A stretch of DNA of 64,000 nucleotides from GCA-003244245 sp036266995 (GCA_036266995.1 DATAWX010000172.1:3380-67379); one strand, 5' to 3'; counted from the first letter of the stretch, positions 49,635-58,724 are shown. Numbers and translations are program-made. The notes: generated by a model from the letters alone, not told the origin.

Positions 49635-49728
49635 TGCTCACTCCGGTAGCGGGGGCTGGGCCGGTGCGCGGCTGGGGTATCGGTGAGATCATCGTCGGAT
49701 CGGGGTGCCGACCGGATGGGGTGATGGG

Positions 49729-50184
49729 ATGAGCGGGCCGGGGAATCCACGAGACGGCAACCAGCATCGCCCGCCGGTGAGCTACGGCCAGAACCCGCCG
49801 GGGTATGGACAGAGTGCTGGCGCCCCCGTGCGGCCCCGCAACGGCTTCGGGATCGCCGCACTGATCCTGGGTCTGCTCGCGCTCCTGCTGTGCTGGACGA
49901 TTGTCGGCGGCCTCGTCTTCGGCATCCTCGCGCTGATATTCGGGCTGCTCGGTCGGGCCCGAGCCAAGCGGGGCGAAGCCACCAACGGTGGCGTGTCACT
50001 CGGCGGAGTCGTGCTCGGCATCATCGGACTGCTTCTCACCATCGGGCTGGTTGCGGTGGGCGCGTCGCTGTTGAACTCGCCGGCCGGGCAGAACTACGAG
50101 CAGTGCATCCAGCAGTCGGGCCGGGATCCGGCGAAGATGCAACAGTGCTTCTCAGAGTTCGGCAACCAGGTCGGGAGACGCTGA
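49729..50184 (+). CDS. DUF4190-family membrane protein
   Basis: A 151-residue protein with a Pro/Gly/Tyr-rich N-terminus, two hydrophobic helices in the DUF4190 arrangement (FGIAALILGLLALLLCW, VFGILALIFGLLGRARAKRG and VVLGIIGLLLTIGLVAVG) and a short extracellular tail with two Cys. Function unknown. ATG 49729 preferred over GTG 49705. Confidence 0.78.
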   Translation: MSGPGNPRDGNQHRPPVSYGQNPPGYGQSAGAPVRPRNGFGIAALILGLLALLLCWTIVGGLVFGILALIFGLLGRARAKRGEATNGGVSLGGVVLGIIGLLLTIGLVAVGASLLNSPAGQNYEQCIQQSGRDPAKMQQCFSEFGNQVGRR

Positions 50185-50206
50185 GTTCGCCGCACCGGGG
50201 CGCCAC

Positions 50207-51394
50207 TCACGAGGCACAGCTGCCGGTGGAAACCTCGGTGGTTCGGCTCGTTGCGGTATTGACCTGGTCGGCGATCTCATCATCGGCAAGCACGAACCCA
50301 GTCTCGTCGTTGTCGACTGCTGCTCCGAACACCAGGCCGAGTACTTGGCCGGAGCCGTCGAGCAGCGGGCCTCCGGAGTTGCCGCTGCGGACCACGGCGC
50401 GGACCGTGTAGACGTTGCGGACCACGGTCGACGCGTTGTAGATGTCCGGACCGCGCAGGTGGATGCGGTCCCGAACCCGGGCGGCGGACGCCGTGTAGGG
50501 CCCATCCAGCGGGTAGCCGAGCACCAGACCACTCAACCCTGAGATGGCCGGCTTCGGGGCCAGCGGCAACACCGGCGCCCTCAACCCAGGTACCCTCAGG
50601 ATCGCGACGTCGACCTCCGGGTCATAGCTGACCACCTCGGCGTCCAGCGTGTTGTTCGGGGATATCTCCACCTGTACCTGGTCGGTACCGGCGACGACGT
50701 GCGCATTGGTGATCACCCGCTGGGGCGCCACCACGAAGCCGCTACCTTCCAGCGCTCGGGAGCAAGAGCGCGCCCGGCCGCGGACCTTCAGCACGCTGGC
50801 CTTGGCCTGCCGGACCACCGGGCTGTTGAGCAGCACCGGATCCGCCGGCCCGACATCAGTGATCGGGGTAGGCGAGAACGGCGCGAGTACGTCGGGGAAC
50901 CCGGAGACATCTAACAGTCTGGTCAGCTCAGAGGGCAGTTCACGCAGCACATTGGGCATGACCGTGTCCACGAGCCGCAGCACCGACGAGTCCCGCACTG
51001 CCCCGGTCAGTCCGGTGTAGACCGACGACTTCGACAGCGGCAGGGCCACCAGCCAGGCGACCACCAGAGCCGCTATCCCTTGCACGACTGCGCCCAGGAA
51101 GCTGTCCATCTGGCGCAGCACCTCCGCGTCGATCCGGCGCTGTACCGCCCGGCCCAGCAACACACCGAGCGTTTCGCCGATCGCGATGAGCACGATCACG
51201 ATCGAGACTCCGAGCGCGACTCGGACCTCCGGGCTCTGGTAGCGCTCGATCAGCGAGGGCGCGATCCGCACTCCGATCACTGCGCCGGCCAGCACCCCGA
51301 TGAAAGACGCCCCCGCGGTGACCATCCCTTGGCGGGCACCGGAGACTCCGGCGAGCAGGGCCAGCATCAGCACCAGCACGTCCACCCAGTTCAC
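50207..51394 (-). CDS. marP: MarP-like membrane serine protease (CvpA plus trypsin-like domains)
   Basis: A 395-residue protein: four N-terminal transmembrane helices of the CvpA type (residues 1-115), then a chymotrypsin-like protease with His in ITNAHVVAG, Asp in DVAILRV and Ser in RSGNSGGPLL, plus two Cys expected to pair. In M. tuberculosis the homologue Rv3671c maintains internal pH in acid by processing a peptidoglycan hydrolase. The ATG overlaps the NUDIX gene stop; order marP-NUDIX-thioredoxin-nth is as in mycobacteria. Confidence 0.92.
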   Translation of the reverse strand: MNWVDVLVLMLALLAGVSGARQGMVTAGASFIGVLAGAVIGVRIAPSLIERYQSPEVRVALGVSIVIVLIAIGETLGVLLGRAVQRRIDAEVLRQMDSFLGAVVQGIAALVVAWLVALPLSKSSVYTGLTGAVRDSSVLRLVDTVMPNVLRELPSELTRLLDVSGFPDVLAPFSPTPITDVGPADPVLLNSPVVRQAKASVLKVRGRARSCSRALEGSGFVVAPQRVITNAHVVAGTDQVQVEISPNNTLDAEVVSYDPEVDVAILRVPGLRAPVLPLAPKPAISGLSGLVLGYPLDGPYTASAARVRDRIHLRGPDIYNASTVVRNVYTVRAVVRSGNSGGPLLDGSGQVLGLVFGAAVDNDETGFVLADDEIADQVNTATSRTTEVSTGSCAS

Positions 51395-52125
51395 CGGATC
51401 ACCTCGGTCCGCTCGGCCAGCCGCCTTGCGACGTCCAGGTCGTACTCAGCCGCCGGCTCCCAGGGCTGTGCCCAACCGCCCATTGTCAACAGTGCGGCCA
51501 GCAACCCGCCGGTGAACCCCCAGACGAGCATCCCAGGTACCACGAACGCGGGGTACAGGTACCCGCTGGGCCCGCGCACGATCAGCCGGTTCGGTGGGTC
51601 CGCAAGCACCCGCAGCAGCACCCGGGCGACCGCAACGGTCTCCCGATGATCCACCGGAGCCACCGCTCCGGGCCGCTCCCAATAACCCAGCACCGGCGTG
51701 ACGACAAAATTCGACGGCGGCACGTACTGCTGCGGCAGCACCGCGACCGGGCGCACATCGTCGGCACGGATTCCGACCTCCTCGACGGCCTCCCGCAGCG
51801 CCGTCGCAACCGGACCGTCATCACCTTCTTCCGCGGCTCCGCCGGGAAAACAGACCTGGCCGGGGTGCGAGGACAGGCCCGGCGAGCGCACCTGCAGCAG
51901 CACATCCGGCTCACCAGTACGGGAGTCCTCGGCCAGGAGCACCAGCACAGCGGCCGGTCGGCCGCCCACTCGGGGCACCGGGATCCGACCGAGATCACCG
52001 GGGCCCAGCCCGGCGGTGCGGCGGACCAGCAGATCGAGCCACCCGGGCAGCGACGTGGGATCGACCAGCGGCCCGGTTACCAGCGGCCACCGTGCGGCGG
52101 CCCCCGTTCCGATCGGCCCGGTCAT
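51391..52125 (-). CDS. NUDIX hydrolase, CoA-pyrophosphatase-like (Rv3672c type)
   Basis: A 244-residue protein with a NUDIX box PGGAAEEGDDGPVATALREA then VEEVGI (the R-E-x-x-E-E-x-G core) and the upstream UPF0035-type motif characteristic of CoA pyrophosphatases. It should hydrolyse a nucleotide diphosphate derivative such as CoA to phosphopantetheine and 3',5'-ADP. Coupled by 4-bp overlaps to both neighbours. Confidence 0.87.
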   Translation of the reverse strand: MTGPIGTGAAARWPLVTGPLVDPTSLPGWLDLLVRRTAGLGPGDLGRIPVPRVGGRPAAVLVLLAEDSRTGEPDVLLQVRSPGLSSHPGQVCFPGGAAEEGDDGPVATALREAVEEVGIRADDVRPVAVLPQQYVPPSNFVVTPVLGYWERPGAVAPVDHRETVAVARVLLRVLADPPNRLIVRGPSGYLYPAFVVPGMLVWGFTGGLLAALLTMGGWAQPWEPAAEYDLDVARRLAERTEVIR

Positions 52126-52790
52126 CCGGCCGCTCCGGGTCCGAGGTAGCGCGCCACGACAGTGCGCACCTGCTGCGGGCTGCGCAGTACCTCTGGTGGG
52201 TTGACCTGGCTGACCCGACCGTCGGCAGACACCAGATAGGTCAGCGGCAGTACCGGCGGGGCGCTCAGCGCGGCGCGCAGCCTGCCGTCGGGATCGCTGA
52301 CCGACGGGTAGTGCACGTTCAACGAGCGAAGCAGGTCAAGTGCCCCTTCAGGTATCCCCTGGACCTCGACGCCGAGCACTGGCACCGCGCCAGGCTCGGC
52401 GGCGTAGGCGGCCAGCGCCGGCAGCTCTTCGGTGCACGGTTGGCACATCGGCCCCCACAAGTTGAGCAACGCCGGACTCCCGGCCAATGCCGCCCCCAGG
52501 TCGACCGTCCCTGCCTGGCCGAGGCAGGGCAACACCAGCCCGGACAGCGGCCCCCGGGTGGCGCCCGGGTGCGCGGCCGGGCAGGGCAGCAGAGCAGCCT
52601 GGGACCTCAACTGTTCGATACTGGGCAGCGGCGACTCGGTGGCAGGCTGGGCCGGTTGCCCGAGCTGAGCGGCCTGGGTGGACGCTCGAGGCCCGGAAGT
52701 TGGCAGCCCCAACGTTGGCAGACACAGTGCCACGACAAGTGCCGACGCCAGCAACGCCGTCACCAGCACCCAGCGCAATGCAGGCTTCAC
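52122..52790 (-). CDS. TlpA/ResA-like thioredoxin-fold protein (Rv3673c type)
   Basis: A 222-residue exported protein with one N-terminal hydrophobic anchor (VLVTALLASALVVALCL) and a thioredoxin-like domain with active site WGPMCQPCTEELPAL (C-Q-P-C). It probably acts as a membrane-anchored thiol reductase outside the cell. Overlapping reading with nth and NUDIX genes supports one operon. Confidence 0.85.
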   Translation of the reverse strand: MKPALRWVLVTALLASALVVALCLPTLGLPTSGPRASTQAAQLGQPAQPATESPLPSIEQLRSQAALLPCPAAHPGATRGPLSGLVLPCLGQAGTVDLGAALAGSPALLNLWGPMCQPCTEELPALAAYAAEPGAVPVLGVEVQGIPEGALDLLRSLNVHYPSVSDPDGRLRAALSAPPVLPLTYLVSADGRVSQVNPPEVLRSPQQVRTVVARYLGPGAAG

Positions 52791-53605
52791 CTGATCGGCC
52801 CCGGGGCCGTGACACCGACTCTTAACTCGGGATCGGCTGCCAGGTCAGGAGGCAACCCGGCCATCTCCAGCAGGTGCGGCGCCTCAGGCCCGCGCAGCAA
52901 CATGGCCGCGATCGCGGGCTCGGTAGGGCCGAGCCCGTAGGAGGGACAGTCCGCAGCCAGCGGGCATACCCCGCAGGCCGGCCGGCGCGAGTGGCACACC
53001 CGGCGCCCGTGGAAGATCACCCGGTGGGACAGCATCGTCCAGTCCCGTTTCGGCACGAGCGCGCCGATCGCGTGCTCAACCTTCACCGGATCGTCGTGCT
53101 CAGTCCAACCCCACCGGCGCGCCAGCCGCCCGAAGTGGGTGTCGACTGTGATGCCGGGCACGCCGAATGCGTTGCCGAGGATCACGTTAGCGGTCTTGCG
53201 CCCGATTCCCGGCAGCGTGACCAGCTCAGCCAACGTCTGCGGCAGCTCGCCATCGAAGCGCTCGACCAGCGCCGCACCGAGTCCGATCAGCGCCGTCGCC
53301 TTGTTCCGGTAGAACCCGGTGGGTCGGATCAGCCTCTCCAGCTCATCCCGATCGGCAGCCGCGTAGCCGCTGGCGTGGAGATACCTGGCGAACAGCGCGG
53401 GCGTGGTTTCGTTGACCCGCTTGTCAGTGGTCTGCGCCGACAAGATGGTGGCGACGGCGAGCTGCAGTGGCGTCTGGAAGTCCAGTTCGCAGTGCGCATC
53501 CGGGTAGGCGACGGTCAGAACGCGACCCATCCGGCGGGCTCGCCGAACCAACGCAAGGTGGCTCTCCGCAGCGAAAGACCGGCGCGATCGAGCTGGCACT
53601 CCCAC
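52787..53605 (-). CDS. nth: Endonuclease III (DNA glycosylase/AP lyase)
   Basis: A roughly 272-residue HhH-GPD glycosylase for oxidised pyrimidines. TLPGIGRKTANVILGNAF holds the helix-hairpin-helix and catalytic Lys, VDTHFGRLARR the catalytic Asp, and CHSRRPACGVCPLAADC the C-x6-C-x2-C-x5-C iron-sulfur site. The frame is open to 53998, but the first 130 codons overlap the divergent gene and look like shadow; GTG 53605 or 53599 is the likely start. A C-terminal tail of about 50 residues is extra. Confidence 0.9.
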   Translation of the reverse strand: MGVPARSRRSFAAESHLALVRRARRMGRVLTVAYPDAHCELDFQTPLQLAVATILSAQTTDKRVNETTPALFARYLHASGYAAADRDELERLIRPTGFYRNKATALIGLGAALVERFDGELPQTLAELVTLPGIGRKTANVILGNAFGVPGITVDTHFGRLARRWGWTEHDDPVKVEHAIGALVPKRDWTMLSHRVIFHGRRVCHSRRPACGVCPLAADCPSYGLGPTEPAIAAMLLRGPEAPHLLEMAGLPPDLAADPELRVGVTAPGPIR

Positions 53606-53738
53606 AGAGTACGGAGGCCACGCCGGTCCCCGTCGCCCAGCCTCGTACCGGCCGTACCCAGGCCGGGCCGGACGACACGCCCGACACGCGACCCCGCGCG
53701 CACAACTGGTCGTGGGATACGGCAGGATCCCACGCACC

Positions 53739-54026
53739 ATGACCGTCTGGTTCGTCGCCGCAGTCCCAGTGTTGCTCATGTTTTTTACGCTCGGGATGGA
53801 GCGGCTGGAAGCCCGCCTGCGCCACCTCACAGTCCAAGAGAACGAGGTCGAGGAGTTCCTGCAAGCCGCTCGACCTGATGAGGTCCGGGCACTGTTCCGC
53901 AGCGGGATCGGGCGCGCGCTGGAACTGTTCCGGTTGCGTCGGATACCCGACACCGGCGTCCCCAACGGGACTGGCTCACGCACCTTCGGTCTGGTCACGT
54001 CACGCCGCGCCCGCCAACGGTCTTAG
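53739..54026 (+). CDS. Small membrane protein (Rv3675-like)
   Basis: A 95-residue protein with an N-terminal transmembrane helix (TVWFVAAVPVLLMFFTLGM) and a charged C-terminal part (ERLEARLRHLTVQENEVEEF). Its place between nth and crp corresponds to the small membrane gene Rv3675 in M. tuberculosis. Function unknown. ATG 53739 is chosen over 53712. Confidence 0.68.
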   Translation: MTVWFVAAVPVLLMFFTLGMERLEARLRHLTVQENEVEEFLQAARPDEVRALFRSGIGRALELFRLRRIPDTGVPNGTGSRTFGLVTSRRARQRS

Positions 54027-54096
54027 ACTCCACCCAACGTGATCGGCGGTATTGGAGCAGGCGCTGTGAGGCGCCCGGGTCAGCGGGAGGAACACA

Positions 54097-54771
54097 GTGA
54101 CCGACCCCCTGGCTACGGCCGGCATCTTCCAAGGTGTTGACCCATCAGCGATCGAGGCTTTGAAAAGCGCCCTGGAACCGGTCAACTTCCCTCGAGCCCA
54201 CATCATCTTCGCCGAAGGCGAACTGGGCGATCGCCTGTACATCATCCTGTCCGGCAAGGTCAAGATCGGGCGGAAGTCAGCTGACGGCCGGGAGAACCTG
54301 CTCGCGGTATTCGGGCCTTCGGACATGTTCGGTGAGCTTTCGATCTTCGACCCCGGGCCCCGGACATCGACGGCTACCACGGTGACGGAGGTCCGAGCCG
54401 TCAGCATGGACCGTCCCGCGTTGCGGGAGTGGATCACCAAGCGGCCGGAGATCGCCGAGCAGCTGCTGCGGGTGATCGCTCGTCGGCTGCGCCGTACCAA
54501 CAACATGCTCGCCGACCTGATCTTCACCGATGTCCCAGGACGGGTGGCCAAGGCGCTACTGCAGCTCGCGCACGACTTCGGCACCCAAGAGGGCGGCATG
54601 CTTCGAGTAACCCATGACCTCACTCAGGAGGAGATCGCACAGTTGGTCGGTGCCTCCCGGGAGACGGTGAACAAGGCGCTCGCCGACTTCGCCCAGCGCG
54701 GTTGGCTGCGCCTGGAAGGCAAGAGCGTGCTCATCCTGGAACCCCAGCGCCTAGCCCGCCGCGCCCGTTAA
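54097..54771 (+). CDS. crp: CRP/FNR-family cAMP-responsive regulator
   Basis: A 224-residue regulator: cyclic-nucleotide domain with EGELGDRLYIILSGKVKIGR and FGELSIFDPGPRTSTATTVT (phosphate-binding cassette), and a C-terminal winged helix LTQEEIAQLVGASRETVNKA. It closely resembles mycobacterial Crp (Rv3676) and its actinomycete orthologue. GTG 54097 with GGGAGG upstream. A global regulator, possibly of the carbon fixation genes downstream, though no CRP site was scored. Confidence 0.92.
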   Translation: MTDPLATAGIFQGVDPSAIEALKSALEPVNFPRAHIIFAEGELGDRLYIILSGKVKIGRKSADGRENLLAVFGPSDMFGELSIFDPGPRTSTATTVTEVRAVSMDRPALREWITKRPEIAEQLLRVIARRLRRTNNMLADLIFTDVPGRVAKALLQLAHDFGTQEGGMLRVTHDLTQEEIAQLVGASRETVNKALADFAQRGWLRLEGKSVLILEPQRLARRAR

Positions 54772-54837
54772 CGAAGGTAGCCCTTCAAGTACCGCCAACC
54801 CGGGGTTCGACTGCTCCTCACGACTACCAACGTCGGG

Positions 54838-55290
54838 TCAGACCTCGACGACGAGTTCGACTTCGACCGGAGCGCCCAGCGGTAGCTCGGCGACCCCGAC
54901 TGCGGAGCGGGCATGCGCCCCCGCCTCACCGAATACCGCTCCGAGGAGCTCGGACGCCCCGTTGAGCACGGCGGCCTGCGCGGTGAAACCGGGTGCTGAG
55001 GATACGAATCCCACGACCTTCACGACCTGGACCACCGAGTCCAGACCGACCAGGCCGTCGACGGCGGCCAGTGCATTGAGCATGCAGGTTCGGGCCAGCT
55101 CATGACCTCGCGCGGGGTCGATCTCGGCACCGAGCTTGCCGGTGGCCGCGAGTACTCCGCCGACCAACGGCAGCTGGCCGGCGGTGAACACCAACGATCC
55201 GCTGCGCACCGCCGGCAGGTACACCCCGGCCGGCGTGGCTACCGGCGGCAGCACCAACCCGAGCTCGGTCAGCCGGCCCGACCAGCTCAC
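54838..55290 (-). CDS. RidA family protein (Rv3678c type)
   Basis: A 150-residue YjgF/RidA protein: VYLPAVRSGSLVFTAGQLPL, LGAEIDPARGHELARTCMLN, LDSVVQVVKVVGFVSSAP, and the end LPLGAPVEVELVVEV. The catalytic Arg of canonical RidA is not at the usual place (ARSAVGVAELPLGAPVE), as is general in this long subfamily. GTG 55290 overlaps the stop of the upstream DUF4177 gene. Confidence 0.82.
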   Translation of the reverse strand: MSWSGRLTELGLVLPPVATPAGVYLPAVRSGSLVFTAGQLPLVGGVLAATGKLGAEIDPARGHELARTCMLNALAAVDGLVGLDSVVQVVKVVGFVSSAPGFTAQAAVLNGASELLGAVFGEAGAHARSAVGVAELPLGAPVEVELVVEV

Positions 55291-55442
55291 TGCTTCGGGC
55301 GCTTGAGATAGGCCACCAGCTGCTCTCCCGTCGGCCCCGGCGTCACGGTGACCAGTTCCCAGCCGTCGGCTCCCCACTGGTCGAGGATCTGCTTCGTGGC
55401 ATGGGTCAACAGCGGCACGGTCGCGTACTCCCAGGTCGTCAT
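55287..55442 (-). CDS. DUF4177-family small protein
   Basis: A 51-residue protein starting at ATG 55442: MTTWEYATVPLLTHATKQIL then DQWGADGWELVTVTPGP, the characteristic W-E-Y...W-G-x-x-G-W-E-L pattern of DUF4177. It corresponds to the small gene beside Rv3678c in mycobacteria. Coupled to the RidA gene by a GTGA overlap. Confidence 0.8.
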   Translation of the reverse strand: MTTWEYATVPLLTHATKQILDQWGADGWELVTVTPGPTGEQLVAYLKRPKQ

Positions 55443-55468
55443 GGCGTGCAGCCTACGGCTGCCGGCTT

Positions 55469-55529
55469 GATCGCGGTTTATGTGCCGTAGACGACACGGG
55501 ATGTCGCGCAAGGCACATAAAGCGTGATC
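55469..55529. repeat. Imperfect 18-bp inverted repeat in divergent promoter region
   Basis: GATCGCGGTTTATGTGCC (55469-55486) pairs with GGCACATAAAGCGTGATC (55512-55529), 16 of 18 positions. It lies between the DUF4177 and ArsA-like genes. One arm has a close relative at 24487-24504, suggesting a dispersed element. Confidence 0.55.
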
Positions 55530-55600
55530 TTGAATCGCAGGCGGGCTGGGGAAAGCTCGTCGGCGGATCAGCGGATGTTGGAGCCGCCTAGGCTCACGGT

Positions 55601-56596
55601 ATGTGGTCCGATGAGCTGGTCCGGGCTCGCCTGCATGTGGTCACCGGCAAGGGCGGGACGGGAAAAACGACGGTAGCCGCTGCGCTGGCGGTGGCGCTGG
55701 CCAGCGGGGGCGGCCGAACGCTGCTGGTGGAAGTCGAGGGACGGCAAGGAATCGCGCACCTGTTCGACATCCCGCCGTTGCCCTACCAGGAGCGGCGCAT
55801 CGCGGTCGCCCCCGGCGGTGGCGAGGTCCGGGCGCTGGCGGTGGATGCCGAGGAGGCCCTGCTGGACTACTTCACGATGTTTTACAACCTGGGTTTCGCG
55901 GCCCGGACGCTGCGCCGGATGGGCGCGATCGAGTTCGCCACCACGCTGGCGCCCGGGCTGCGTGATGTACTGCTCACGGGCAAGGTGAAGGAAGCGACAA
56001 CCCGAGTGGCCAACGGCGTCCGTACTTACGACGCTGTGGTGCTCGACGCCCCACCCACCGGGCGGGTGGTGAGGTTTCTCGACGTCACCAGGGCGATGGC
56101 GGACCTGGCGAAGGTCGGCCCGATCCACAATCAGAGCAAGGGGGTGGTACGGCTGCTGCACTCTGCGGACACTGCTGTGCACGTGGTGACCCTGCTGGAG
56201 GACATGCCGGTGGCCGAAACCTTGGACACCGTCGCGGAGCTGGATCTGGCGGACCTGCGTCCGGGCGCCGTGCTGGTCAACCGGGCGCGGCCGTCTCGGC
56301 TGCCTGCCTGTTCGGTGGTCGCCGCAGCGAACGGCCAGGTCCGCGCCGACCGGGTCCGCGCCGGGTTGCTCGCCGCCGGTCTGGATCTGGACCCGGCCGT
56401 GCTGGACGGCCTGGTCGCCGAAACAGTGGAACATGCGATGCGGGTGGACGCCGAGCGCCACGCCCGAGCCAGGCTGGCCGACGCGGGCATGCCGTTGATC
56501 GAGCTTCCCGAGCTGACCGAGGTCGGCGGAGATGGAGTGGATCTCGGCGGGGTCTACGAGCTCGCTGAAGCGCTCCGCGGGCAAGGGGTGCGATGA
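55601..56596 (+). CDS. ArsA/GET3-like ATPase, first of a pair (Rv3679 type)
   Basis: A 331-residue P-loop ATPase with deviant Walker A GKGGTGKTTVAAALA near residue 15 and switch motifs DAPPTGRVVRFLD. In mycobacteria Rv3679 and Rv3680 form a hetero-complex that protects against glycerol-derived and other electrophilic stress; they are not arsenite pumps. The stop overlaps the next start (ATGA). Same order as in M. tuberculosis. Confidence 0.88.
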   Translation: MWSDELVRARLHVVTGKGGTGKTTVAAALAVALASGGGRTLLVEVEGRQGIAHLFDIPPLPYQERRIAVAPGGGEVRALAVDAEEALLDYFTMFYNLGFAARTLRRMGAIEFATTLAPGLRDVLLTGKVKEATTRVANGVRTYDAVVLDAPPTGRVVRFLDVTRAMADLAKVGPIHNQSKGVVRLLHSADTAVHVVTLLEDMPVAETLDTVAELDLADLRPGAVLVNRARPSRLPACSVVAAANGQVRADRVRAGLLAAGLDLDPAVLDGLVAETVEHAMRVDAERHARARLADAGMPLIELPELTEVGGDGVDLGGVYELAEALRGQGVR

Positions 56597-57777
56597 GCAC
56601 GCCGACTCCGCTGGATATCGACGCGCTGCTGGACAACCGGGCCACTCGAGTAGTGGTGTGCTGTGGCGCGGGCGGCGTGGGGAAGACGACGACGGCTGCG
56701 GCGCTCGCGTTGCGAGCGGCCGAGCGAGGTCGATCGGTGGTGGTACTCACGATCGACCCGGCTCGCCGGCTGGCCCAGTCGCTGGGTCTGCCCGAGCTGA
56801 CCAACAATCCTCGCCTGGTGGACCCCACCGAGGAGATCCAGGCGGCCGGCGGCCGGCTGCACGCGATGATGCTGGACATGCGACGCACCTTCGATGAGAT
56901 GGTGCAAGCGCACGCAAGCCCCGAGCGGGCCGCCCTCATCATCGCCAACCCCTTCTACCAGGCCATCTCGTCGTCGTTCTCCGGAACCCAGGAGTACATG
57001 GCGATGGAGAAGCTGGGCCAGCTGGTTGCGGCCCGCCAGTGGGAGCTTGTCGTGGTCGATACGCCCCCTTCGCGTTCCGCACTGGATTTCCTGGACGCTC
57101 CGCAGCGGTTGTCATCGTTTCTGGACGGGCGGATGATCCGGCTGCTGTCCGCACCCGCGCGGGCCGGCGGCCGGGGCGTGCGGCGGCTGGTGGGTGCCGG
57201 GTTCGGGCTGTTCACCAGGGCGATCTCGACGATCCTGGGCGGCCAGTTGTTGGCTGACGCCTCGGCGTTCGTGCAGGCTTTCGACACCATGTTCGGGGGG
57301 TTCCGGGAGCGCGCGACCGCGACCTACGAGTTGCTCCGCGCTCCGGGCACTGAGTTTCTGGTGATCGCCACCCCAGAGGCCGACGCAGTGCGCGAGGCTG
57401 CCTACTTCGTGGACCGGCTGGCCACCGAGTCGATGCCCCTGGCGGGGCTGGTGCTCAACCGAACACATCCGGTACTCGCTGACCTGCCGGCAGCGCAGGC
57501 CGAGACGGTGGCGCAGACGCTGGAACGAGCGGGCGAAGGCGCTAACTCCGCGGGTCCGCTGGCTGCGGCGGTGCTGCGGTTACACGCCGACCGGGTCACC
57601 CTGGCCAGGCGGGAACGCCGGCTGCTCGCTCGGTTTCGCCGGGCGCATCCGGCCGTCGCGATGGTCGCGGTGCCGGCGTTGGCCTTCGACGTGCACGATC
57701 TGCCGGCTCTTCGCGGCATGGGCCGGCTGCTCGGCAGGGAACAGCCAGCCGTGATCGACTCCGCACCGCACCGCTGA
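56593..57777 (+). CDS. ArsA/GET3-like ATPase, second of a pair (Rv3680 type)
   Basis: A 394-residue partner of the preceding protein with Walker A CGAGGVGKTTTAAALALRA near residue 26 and the motif VVDTPPSRSALDFLDAPQ. The longer middle section (ANPFYQAISSSFSGTQEYMA) is typical of Rv3680. Coupled to the first ATPase by a 4-bp overlap. Convergent with prk. Confidence 0.88.
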   Translation: MSTPTPLDIDALLDNRATRVVVCCGAGGVGKTTTAAALALRAAERGRSVVVLTIDPARRLAQSLGLPELTNNPRLVDPTEEIQAAGGRLHAMMLDMRRTFDEMVQAHASPERAALIIANPFYQAISSSFSGTQEYMAMEKLGQLVAARQWELVVVDTPPSRSALDFLDAPQRLSSFLDGRMIRLLSAPARAGGRGVRRLVGAGFGLFTRAISTILGGQLLADASAFVQAFDTMFGGFRERATATYELLRAPGTEFLVIATPEADAVREAAYFVDRLATESMPLAGLVLNRTHPVLADLPAAQAETVAQTLERAGEGANSAGPLAAAVLRLHADRVTLARRERRLLARFRRAHPAVAMVAVPALAFDVHDLPALRGMGRLLGREQPAVIDSAPHR

Positions 57778-57785
57778 GCGGCAGC

Positions 57786-58724
57786 TCAGCGGACTGAATC
57801 GAGCATGTGGTAGAGCAGCAGCAGCTGGGTGATCGCCAGCGGCTCACTGCGGCTGCCCTCACCTATATGGCCCAGCGTGGACGGCAGCTCCGACTCGGTG
57901 CCGAGCTCCGCCCAGATCGCCTTCTCCAGCAGCCGGCTCTCCTCGCGAGGCACGTACCCGTGCACGTGCAGGCCCTCCACCGGCCGGCCGTCCTCGTCAC
58001 GCTTGAGCTTGAGGTGCATGGCGCGCCGGTCAGACTCGCGGAACACTCCGGTGAGATCTGGGTGGCGGACCGTCGGGCGTAGCGTCAGCTCAGCCGACAG
58101 CGGTGTGTCCGGCGGGTCTTGGCGCGCCTCAATCGGACCGAACCGAACCACGATGTCGGCTGCGGAGCGTTGCGGGCGGATGAATTCTTCGGACTCGGGT
58201 TCCCGCTTGTCGAGTTCGGACAGCACCTGCTCTGGGGTGTACCCGCGCTTGCTGGTGTCCCGCTTGACCTTCCAGTCGCGGCGGATGTGCTCGGGCGGGT
58301 CGAGGTACACGGTGATGTCGAAGCACGCCTGCGCCAGCCGGGTGTGTAGCGGTAGCAGGCCCTCCACGATCACGAACTCGGTGGGCTCGATCAGTTGCGG
58401 CCGGGTGAGCTGGCCGGTGTCGTGATCGTAGACCGGTTTGAGGACCGGCTGCCCGGTGGCCAGCAGCTGCAGGTGCTGTTCCATGATCTGCACGTAATTG
58501 CAGTCCGGGTGCAGCGCCGTGAACGGCAGTCCCTTACGTTCCTGGCGGTCGTACCGATGGTAGTCGTCCACACACAGGGAGGTGATGCGATCGGCACCCA
58601 ACGCGTCGACCAATCCGTTGGTTAACGTGGTCTTGCCAGCAGCGCTGTCGCCGGCGATCGCGAGCATCACCGGCCGCGCGGTACCGGACCCAGCACGCTC
58701 CATTCGCAGCAACTTGTCGGGCAC
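57786..58724 (-). CDS. prk: Phosphoribulokinase
   Basis: A 312-residue class I phosphoribulokinase, which makes ribulose 1,5-bisphosphate from Ru5P and ATP for RuBisCO. P-loop AGDSAAGKTTLTNGL near residue 22, catalytic and substrate motifs VDDYHRYDRQERKGL, HPDCNYVQIMEQHL, VYDHDTGQLTRP and FVIVEGLLPLHT. GTG 58724 is preferred because AAGGGG lies upstream; the open frame to 58856 adds atypical Arg-rich sequence. It supports a complete Calvin-Benson cycle with the genes downstream. Confidence 0.9.
   Translation of the reverse strand: MPDKLLRMERAGSGTARPVMLAIAGDSAAGKTTLTNGLVDALGADRITSLCVDDYHRYDRQERKGLPFTALHPDCNYVQIMEQHLQLLATGQPVLKPVYDHDTGQLTRPQLIEPTEFVIVEGLLPLHTRLAQACFDITVYLDPPEHIRRDWKVKRDTSKRGYTPEQVLSELDKREPESEEFIRPQRSAADIVVRFGPIEARQDPPDTPLSAELTLRPTVRHPDLTGVFRESDRRAMHLKLKRDEDGRPVEGLHVHGYVPREESRLLEKAIWAELGTESELPSTLGHIGEGSRSEPLAITQLLLLYHMLDSVR

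Noticed and set aside
52874..53878. 334-codon plus-strand frame over nth
   Set aside because: Antisense shadow of nth, whose motifs are all intact on the other strand.
53606..53998. N-terminal extension of nth
   Set aside because: Overlaps the divergent small membrane gene and its promoter; residues are not glycosylase-like.
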